Shown here piece after piece: positions 56,323-64,000 of a stretch of DNA of 64,000 bases. Position 1 is the stretch's first letter, and each line of letters opens with the position of its first letter. The notes under the pieces are model-generated. The model had not been told where the DNA came from. It ran no database searches and saw only the letters and a list, made by a program, of their open reading frames with translations. The DNA is from Amanita rubescens (taxonomy: Eukaryota; Basidiomycota; Agaricomycetes; Agaricales; Amanitaceae). A program made the translations under genes and the position numbers. Location of the stretch: the NCBI GenBank assembly GCA_015039365.1, contig WION01000002.1, positions 1,590,906-1,654,905 on the forward strand. The letters are read 5' to 3'.

Positions 56323-59034
56323 TCAAGAAAGTGTGCATCGCACCGACGCAGTGGTAGACGTATTCTCTAAAGCTTTAATGCCTGGCATTGCGGGGCTTAT
56401 GCTCATGGCATCCAGCGAAGCACCCAGACCATCCGCAGCCTGATCAACCGCTCGTACGGAAGAGGATTTCGGAATGCTCAACATCGAGCTCTTTTGAACC
56501 GCTTCCGATTCATCATCACTATCCTGCGCAGAGTCCGATTCGGGACGCCACACCCCACTCTTGGTATCTTCGTTCATATCATCATCATCGTCACCTTCGT
56601 CCTCGTCTTCATCGCTCTCCTCATCGTCAATAGCGACGGATGACCACTCGCGGTAAATCTCTTGAATGTAAGAGCTTGAACGTTGTAGCCGATAGGGATC
56701 AAAAGGAAAGAACGTATTTAGCTCTGCTGCAATGCTGTCGCCGAATTGGACTGCCGGGTGGACGGATAACGACATTTTGGGGGGAGAAGAGTTGGACGAT
56801 TTGAAGTCTGCCCGTTTGTTTGATTCCAGTATTGAGTAGCAGTAGAGGAAATCTGTAGTATGCGCAACACGGGCGAATTGCATCACCACGTTCGACGAGC
56901 ATACCTGATTTGATGAGGATGAGTATATATATATAGACTCATGTATTGTGGAGCACAGACCTTGAGAGGGTTAAGCACGCAAGTTACCACTCGTTGCAAC
57001 ACGTTCAACCCTGGCAACCACTTCTTCCCAACCACGTTTGCGCTCACGTCTTCCTGACCTTCCGCATCTTCCAACAAATCTCTCCATCTGAAACAAAAGA
57101 TCAAAAACACAGCCTGAGCGACTGCATAAAACACGGTATTCTGCGCCCTGTCAACTCCTCCACTTGCTCCATCACCGGTAACGGCAGCGGTACCCCATTC
57201 TCGTACCGCTTCGTCAACAGCGTCCAAGTGCGCTCGCAGAAATTCACATAACACACCGACGACATGACGAGTAGCCACCCGATCTACAAAGTTGGCGCGG
57301 CTAACGAAAGATCCGATATACGACGCTGCCGCTGCTCTCGTCACCGTTGGCGCCATGGACGATATTACTGCGTTTTCGTTTGTTCCGTCTGCAGATGGGT
57401 TAAGCAAAGTGGCGTCCGTTGCGAATAACGCCCTGTCGACGAGCATGCCTTGAAAGAGGTCTGCGAATTCTGGATCGAGGGATGTGAACCAGAAAATGAG
57501 GAATTGGGTGTAGCGGGATTTGAATGTGCGGAGGATGGTGCGGTCGAATATGGAGAGAAGGGTGTGGAATTGTGAGCGGAGGAGGTCGGGGGGAGCTAAG
57601 GGAGTTGCTCGTTTTATGAGTGTTTCGGCGAGAGTTGGTGGGCTAGGTGTAAGTGTTGGCGTGGGGGGCGCTGTTGATAGGCTCGGTGAAAGGGGTGGTA
57701 GTTCTGGTAGAGGCGTAAGTGGGAAAAGATCCAGCGCAGAGGACGCGAGGTTCGAAGTAGATGCATGCGTTCGCGAAAAGTACCCAAACAGAAGGTTCAA
57801 GATTACGTCCAATTTTTTGACCATTTCTTGAATGTGTCTGACGTTGGTCGGAAGCTCGGGAGTGTCTTCGTCATTGTCCTCTGGTCCAGACGACAAATCT
57901 GAAAACCCAGCGTCTTCCGCTTCGTTTTCGCTTTCTGATGACGAATCATCCCCTTCACCAATGACCATATCAAAAGGGTCTATCTCGAATACGTCTTCTT
58001 GTTGACCTTTCTCTTCTTCCTCTTCTAGCTCTTCTATTTCGACTTGAATCTCGACCTAAAACACATGAGCTAGAGAATGTCACAAGAAAGAAGGACTTGC
58101 ATCTATCTGGATGGCCCGGTCTATAATGGTGGACAGGATCTTTTCGGCAGCTTCAGGACAATAGCTGGATATTCGAAGGATATTTCGAATGTATGTCGCT
58201 TGTGCGATCTGGTTTTGCCTCTTATGCGGAAAGTTGCGGACCAGTAGAGGTTGCAGCGTTGACGATAGAGTTGGGATGAGGGATAGCAAATGCATTAAAA
58301 GCTCGTGTAATCTATCGTATACAACACGGCGAGTCAAGGGACTGGAGGATGCTTCTGGACCAACATTGTCGAGGGCTTGCAGGCCGGACTCTGAAGAAGA
58401 ATGTCAACAAGGTCGTCTGACCAATGTGACCCTAGACTTACGATATGTGAAGCCGCTTGCGATCTTACTGAGAATCAATGAGAGATACTCCGGACGAGCG
58501 CTAACGAGATTACCGAGAAAGATGGTGTAGGATTTTACAGTGGCGCCGTCAAGCGTAGTCCATGGCATACCGACGATTGCCTGCACGAGAGTGGCGTGGG
58601 TACGCTCTAGTCGAGAGACTACATGGGAGAGAGCTGAAAACCAGAGACGAAGTTGGGCTGGCTGATACGGTGGGGTAGAATTGTCGTTTGAAACTCGTTT
58701 TATATTGAATTGAGAGACAAGCTCGTCAAAAGCGTCTGTGATGCCCTTGGTCAAAGTTAATATTGAGTCTATCAATAACAATGCCCACTTGACTCACTGA
58801 AAGTTTTTTTTGTAACGCATCATTGACGAATGCTAGATACATGTCCTTTCTGTACTTTTGATCTTGTTTTATTCGAGAATTAGTAGCGATTGGCCTTTCT
58901 GTAGGTGGCGACGGCGATTGAAGCTTTACGCGCTTTGCTGCGCGCATTTGTACCATTGAACTTTGTGAATGAGCGACTGGTCCAGCCTTTGGGAGCCTCT
59001 GATTGAACTGACTCAAAGTCGAGTGCGGATCCAT
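56323..59034 (-). CDS. RRN3: RNA polymerase I initiation factor RRN3
   Basis: Five exons (58798-59034, 58442-58745, 58101-58390, 56961-58055, 56323-56904) give 835 aa. Conserved RRN3 blocks: LRLWFSALSHVVSRLERTHA, TIFLGNLVSARPEYL, LRISSYCPEAAEKILSTIID, the invariant RAIQIDVEIQVEIEEL joined across intron 3, DVILNLLFGYF, LRTFKSRYTQFLIFW, YIGSFVSRANFV, NPLKVCSSNVVMQFARVA and DFLYCYSILESNKR. Long acidic Ser/Asp/Glu stretches near 56500-56630 and 57840-57990 are typical. Intron 3 (58056-58100) uses a GC donor (GCAAGT) with a normal AG acceptor; no GT choice keeps the frame. RRN3/TIF-IA bridges Pol I and core factor at rDNA promoters and couples rRNA synthesis to growth. Confidence 0.94.
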
Positions 59035-59072
59035 GCTAAGATCAAGAAAAGTGGATTATGTAATCCTCACCA
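59035..59072. promoter_or_regulatory. 38-bp divergent promoter spacer between RRN3 and NDUFB9
   Basis: Only 38 bp separate the two start codons. Both transcripts must start within this spacer or inside the other gene, unless one has an upstream noncoding exon. No TATA box is present. Confidence 0.55.
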
Positions 59073-59616
59073 ATGTCCACCTCTCCCTTCACGGCTGCTC
59101 ATAGACTCTATGTAAAATCTCTATACAAACGCTATCTCAACAATGCCCTCGACTGGACCGTTAGTCGTGATTTATGGCGCCCTCAGGCTTTGCAAATCCG
59201 AGCCGAGTTTGAACGACACCGGTACGTTCACCCGTGGATGTATGATACAGAGCGAATTATTGACCATATGGTAGAGACGTGCATGACCCTCGCGCTCTAG
59301 CTGTCATTTTTGCAAAAGCAGAAGCTGACTTGGCTGAGAAGAAACACCCAGACCCATATATTGGTGTGTGATGTCTGCTATAGAATCAATGACTGTTACT
59401 GAGCATTGGACTAGCACCTACTGCACCGGATGGAACGAAATGGTGAGTACATAGCACTATAGTCCGTGTGGTTCGGATGACTGACTTAATTTTTAGGGAG
59501 CGTAACATTCCGGTATGTCATTTTGGTTTGATATGAATCGAGTAGACAATAACATGGGTAATCAGCCCCGGTGTGATCCGCCATTTGACCATGAAGCGGT
59601 AGCCGGAGAACATTAG
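59073..59616 (+). CDS. NDUFB9: Complex I subunit NDUFB9 (B22, LYR protein)
   Basis: Five exons (59073-59221, 59275-59363, 59415-59442, 59497-59512, 59566-59616) give 110 aa; exon 4 is only 16 bp. The LYR-type N terminus TAAHRLYVKSLYKRYLNNAL is followed by RDLWRPQALQIRAEFERHR, DVHDPRALAVIFAKAEADL, the family-typical KKHPDPYIAPTAPDGTKWER and CDPPFDHEAVAGEH. It is an accessory subunit of the membrane arm of NADH:ubiquinone oxidoreductase. The terminal CDPPFDHE replaces the MGPMFDHE more common in fungi. Confidence 0.93.
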
Positions 59617-59675
59617 AGAAATTGATAGTTAGCGTAGAACAATAAATTATAAAGCGTTTGAACCAAACACTCGCC

Positions 59676-62600
59676 ATGAACTATCTGAGAGGCGCCGTCA
59701 GTGCCATCAGCGCTCCGTATCATTACTACAACCAGATTAACCCTTCAACTTTAACTGGCGCAATCGATGTCATTGTTGTACATCGCCCAACTAATGATGG
59801 TCAAACAGAACTCGCTTGCTCTCCCTTTCACGTCAGGTTTGGTAAATGGCAGGTCCTCAGGCCAAGTGACAAACGCGTACGTATATTCCTCTTCGACCTC
59901 TTTCTCACTAACGTTTCTTTACCTAGGTCAATATATCAGTCAATGGAGAACCAATACCGTTCAATATGAAGATCGGCGAGGCGGGTGAAGCATTCTTCGT
60001 TTTCGAAACAGAAGACGATGTCCCCGAAGATCTCATCACAAGTCCCATTCTCTTGCCCACTCGTCCGGAAACAGACGCTTCTGTTCAAGGACCCGCTGAG
60101 GATCGTATGTCTAGGCTAAACATAATGCCGGAAGCTCCGGAACTTAGGCGGGAGGGGGCTCGCCCACGAGTCACTTCGGAACCAGAATTCCTTGACCTAG
60201 ACGCAGGACCAGGTATCGAGGAGACACCAAAACCACATCATGATATTCCACAATATGCACATGCCAACGCCTCGACGTCTGATGTCAGTCAAGATCACCG
60301 TACTCCGGCAATGGTTGAGCAAGATAAACGTGTAGACAAAATGCTTGAGAATCGTAGCAAAGTTGAAGTCGAAAGGTCTGACGTAGAATACCACGAAGGT
60401 TCGTACATGCGTAACTTCTTCCGTCAGCAATTACAACTACAAATGTTTTAGACGTTGCTTTGGACATGAAAGGGTACCATGCATCAGAACAAACTCCCAG
60501 AAGTGCCTTTTTATTTCCCTCTGTCGCAGTCCCCAGTACGTTCTTATTTGTCTCTCTTTAAATTTTCTAATGCATGGCGTAGCGCCTCCCGATTCTGACC
60601 AAGAGCAATCGCTGCCATCTCTGTCATCTGCCCCAAGCTCACTAGGCTCCAGCCATGAAGAGTCTTTCCCCCACCTCTTGCCTCCTGCTCGTGCAACTTC
60701 TGAACCACCACCCGACACCACGCTTGTACCTCTGCACGCATCCACCTCCCATGTTGCTCCAGAATCTGGCATGACAAGCCCAGGTCCTTCGCTTTCCCCA
60801 ACACCTCCCCTTGTGCACTCACACCCAAGGCAGCGACACGTACAGGAGTATTCTTGGGAATGGGGTGCCTTCCCTACACCCTCGCCCCTCAATGTTACCT
60901 TCCCTTCTTCAAAGGGGAAGGAAAAGACGCAAGCTATCGACGATCTTGACGCTGCAGAGGAAGAAGGTGCTGAAGCAGATAACGAGAACGAGAGGTCCGA
61001 CTCTGATGGTAAATCCCGGAAAAGGAGACGGAGAAGGAGTCAGAACAAACACAAGCCGGATGGCGACGTCCCGTTGGTTCTCAGCTCCGGGCGAATACGA
61101 GCGGACGAAGCTGATCCCACAAGGTATATACTAGAGATGGAGGGTCACGAGGTGGGATTTGAACTCGGCGTTGTAGGTGGTGAAGGCTTCGATTTCCACG
61201 CATTGGATACAATAGAGGCCACTCGTGTATTTGAGCAAGCCAAGGTACCATTTCAAAGCTTTCTCGATGACGGGAGCATTGTGAGAAGTGAAAGACTAGT
61301 TATAAGATGGGCAGGTTCTAGGTATGAAATACTCTTAACGCTCGAGACTATTTGCTTATCGTTCAAAGGTATACCACTCGCAAGGACGATACTCCGTTAA
61401 TAAGTGTATTGGAGGACTGGAGGACTAGTACACTGCAACACATGGAGCGTATAGATTACACTCCAGGTGCTGATTCTACCGGTATAAACACGGTGCATGT
61501 AGAGGAACATCGCCTTTTACATGCAAGGTCAATGTCAGAACCTCCAGAAGAGATGCACTCAGAAGTCGTTGCCACCATCACTGAATCGAGGAGCGACAGA
61601 ATCCCGACAAAGTCGTCGAAACTATCTTGGTCTTGGTGGAGTCGGAGTCGGAAGAACAGCGGTAATCTGGAGAATGGTATCGAAAGGCCAGCGCTGAAAG
61701 GCCCCTCGGTATCTGCTCCACCCATGGTAAGTGTCCGGGCTTTCACCCGCAGATGAGTCTTGATGATCATTAGGTACCCACTCATCTTCACGAGGCTTCA
61801 AAGATACCTACTAGACCTGGACCTCGACCAGTCGCCCCCGAGCCAGCGGCTCCTCCTCATCGGCAGCAGTTTATCGCTCCCAAGAAGAAATACGTCAAGA
61901 CTCTCCGACTTACCTCAGATCAACTGGTAGGTATCTGCGCGTTCTACTCATAGGAAAAAAAGTTGGATAACCGAGATGACTAGAAAACTCTGAACCTGAA
62001 ATCCGGGGCAAACTCAATCACGTTCTCATTGTCCGCTTCTGGCGTCATTGCTTGTACGGCTCGCATCTTTGTTTGGGAACACACGGACAAGGTAGTCATC
62101 TCAGATATCGATGGAACAATTACAAAGTACGCGTCGTTCTCCCCGTTTCGCGTTGTTCTCCTTATTGAGATTATCCCCCCAAGGTCTGATGGTCTTGGCC
62201 ATGTATTTGCTATGATTGGCCGCGACTGGACCCACCTTGGGGTAGCCAAGCTATATACCGACATTGTCCGAAATGGCTACAAGATCATGTATTTGACATC
62301 TCGCGCCATCGGTCAAGCAGATGCAACGAGGTATTATCTCAAGGGTATCAACCAGAATGATTATAAACTTCCGGAGGGTCCCGTCGTCATGAGTCCTGAC
62401 CGGCTCATGGCGTCTCTGCACAGGTAGGCCAATCCTACTTTAGAACAGAGTTTATCCGACCCAAAGATTAGAGAGGTTATCATGCGAAAACCAGAGGTGT
62501 TCAAAATGGCATGTTTAAGAGATATTCGTAATCTCTTTGGCGAATCTAGAAACCCGTTCTACGCTGGCTTCGGGAACAGGATCACAGATGCTTTGTCTTA

Positions 62601-63474
62601 CAGAAGTGTCAAAGTACCGAGTTCTCGTATATTCACTATTGATTCTTCGGGCGAAGTCAAGTTGGAGTTGTTGGAATTAGCTGGGTACAAGTCCTCGTAC
62701 GTTGTGTTTATTTTCTTGGGGACAATATCGCATGTTTATTCGAGTGCCAGGTATATCCATATGACCGATCTCGTGGACCAATTATTCCCTCCGATCAATC
62801 AGAAATGGACGCCAGAGTACACCGATTTCAACTTTTGGAGAACGCCTGTACCTGATATTCCACTCCCCGACTTGACTCCACCTTCACCCGCTCTCAGTGC
62901 GCGCTCGGATACGTCCACGAAGAGCGCGCTGGCCCGACTTCGGAACTTTAGTCTCGTCGGAAGTCGTAGTAACAGGCAGACAACGTCTGCGAAAGATGAA
63001 ACTGCAGCGAGCGATGATCTACGCAAGAACGTACACGCGCGACAAATGACGTCGCTTGAACGTTTGAGCAGCTCGCTCGTGAACGGATTGAGGAGGAGCA
63101 TTAGTCCTGATTCACGTTCAGAGTCGTCTGTGACGTACGCCGAGTCCGATGAGCCAGATTCGGACGCGGGAGAATGGGAGGTGGATGTGGACGGGAAGAA
63201 GCGGAGGAAGAGGAAGAGAGAGCGAAGGAGGAGTATTGGGAGTATGCCTGGGTCCTTGGACGACATGCATTTCTTTGGCTTGGACGATTACGAGGAAGAA
63301 GAGGAACCGGTGTTTGGGGAGTTTGATTCGAAGGGTAAAGATGGGCATCACGAAGATGATGAGATGTATGGTGATGGAGAAGAGGTGGAGGAAGATGATG
63401 TGATTGCTGACGAGCAAGCGTTTGAAGAAGATTTGTTCGTTGCTGGAGAGATGAAGAACGTTCCCTTTTTGTAA
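59676..63474 (+). CDS. PAH1: Lipin / phosphatidate phosphatase PAH1
   Basis: Ten exons (59676-59876, 59927-60398, 60452-60535, 60583-61321, 61369-61726, 61774-61926, 61984-62126, 62184-62423, 62472-62696, 62751-63474) give 1112 aa. [24 protein letters not shown], an amphipathic helix, then DVIVVHRP and [15 protein letters not shown] with the conserved Gly. [24 protein letters not shown] holds the catalytic DxDxT near residue 710, then [39 protein letters not shown] and a [20 protein letters not shown] segment. The long linker has basic clusters ([13 protein letters not shown]) and Ser/Pro sites. Pah1 makes diacylglycerol from phosphatidate, directing lipid flow to storage and restraining nuclear membrane growth. 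The C-terminal acidic tail fits Nem1-Spo7 docking (inference). Confidence 0.95.
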
Positions 63475-63928
63475 ACGTAGATGTGACTTGTGTACCTTAC
63501 AGCAACTTGTTAATGTTACCATCGTGTATAGTGTTGCTGAGCGCCGACACCCGAGAGTTAGAAGAGAGTACGGGTTTTGAGGGAGCCCACTTGGAATCCC
63601 GAAAGTCCTATGGATTATGGGGGAGTATGGGTTACGAGACGTATGGGCTAAGAGGGGTCGACGGGCATTAGATGCTTTTTACTGCTTACAGATTCCAATT
63701 TCGGGTGTACAATTATACCATTTTTTCCGAACTCAACAACGTTTCATTTAAAGTGATCAAAAACTCTGAACAACCGACAAGATAAAGTCATTGAAGCTAT
63801 TCGTACACAATAACACCTTTGGAGATGGAAAACGTTCAAGTTACTGAAAACTCTTCTTCACAGACGTAGATGCTATGCTGAGCTTGGGGGGTAAATCAAA
63901 TATAAGGCGTAGCATGATTGACTTACCA
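63475..63928. other. Intergenic region, no gene seen
   Basis: This 454-bp stretch holds the lipin 3' end and the 3' side of the gene entering from the right edge. Imperfect GGG(A/T)-type repeats occur near 63570-63660 (CTATGGATTATGGGGGAGTATGGGTTACG). No coding region is supported. Confidence 0.4.
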
Positions 63929-64000
63929 TCAACACTCCCCCTCTACGATTTCGAAAATCCTTTCAACTTGCTCTTCGGTAACATCCTTCCACAACTCGCC
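63929..64000 (-). CDS. C-terminal end of a gene cut by the window edge
   Basis: Only one frame is open on the minus strand: ELWKDVTEEQVERIFEIVEG followed by Glu-Cys and a TGA at 63929-63931. The WKDVTEEQ motif resembles WKDVSEEQ at the end of the hypothetical protein at 55268-55948. A strong GTAAGT donor follows the TGA by two bases, so the true frame or a 3' UTR intron remains open. Too short to name. Confidence 0.3.
   Translation of the reverse strand, partial: GELWKDVTEEQVERIFEIVEGEC

Overview
The window is nuclear DNA of a filamentous basidiomycete, most likely an Agaricomycete. Genes are dense and sit on both strands. Coding regions are split by many short introns of about 40-60 bp with GT-AG ends (one GC-AG). 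The gene content is typical of that group: RNF220-like RING ligase, Ubl-headed Crinkler/REase protein, NACHT-STAND genes with the YDIAGN-type header, F-box/LRR paralogues and HGD-type kinase-like proteins. I could not identify the species. Exon coordinates come from reading frame, splice signals and family conservation, not from transcripts.

The layout alternates housekeeping blocks with accessory islands. 0-4.7 kb: a decayed and an intact RTC3/SBDS-like gene, then an AFG1-type mitochondrial ATPase divergent from urease accessory protein UreF. 4.9-17.8 kb (accessory island 1): a decayed NACHT gene, two tandem F-box/LRR paralogues, fragments of kinase-like genes, a MITE-like element, a duplicated scrap of the ORC2 5' end, and a complete Crinkler-type (Ubl + P-loop ATPase + PD-(D/E)XK nuclease) gene. 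17.8-26.2 kb: ORC2, eIF3f, TOM7, RNF220-like E3, a SET methyltransferase, a small unknown gene and a secreted GH18 chitinase.

26.2-38.6 kb (accessory island 2) is the most unusual part. Two copies of a large kinase-like gene lie head-out in a ~2.8 kb inverted repeat. The spacer holds a multi-exon C2H2 zinc-finger gene that only emerges after splicing. Three relics of NACHT gene 5' ends and one intact membrane-anchored NACHT STAND gene are interleaved. One kinase copy is intact; the other has a frameshift and an expanded 69-bp minisatellite.

38.8-64 kb is a nearly uninterrupted housekeeping block: VAC14, a tyrosine/dual-specificity phosphatase, a coiled-coil protein, MCM6, a Bni1/SepA-type formin, a short unknown protein, RRN3, complex I subunit NDUFB9, and lipin/PAH1. 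A second TA-flanked MITE-like element lies at 44.9 kb. These genes serve DNA replication (ORC2, MCM6), rRNA synthesis and translation (RRN3, eIF3f, RTC3-like), mitochondria (AFG1, TOM7, NDUFB9), PI(3,5)P2 and phosphatidate metabolism (VAC14, lipin) and actin polarity (formin). The two islands carry families associated with fungal recognition or conflict systems and show fast birth-and-death evolution.
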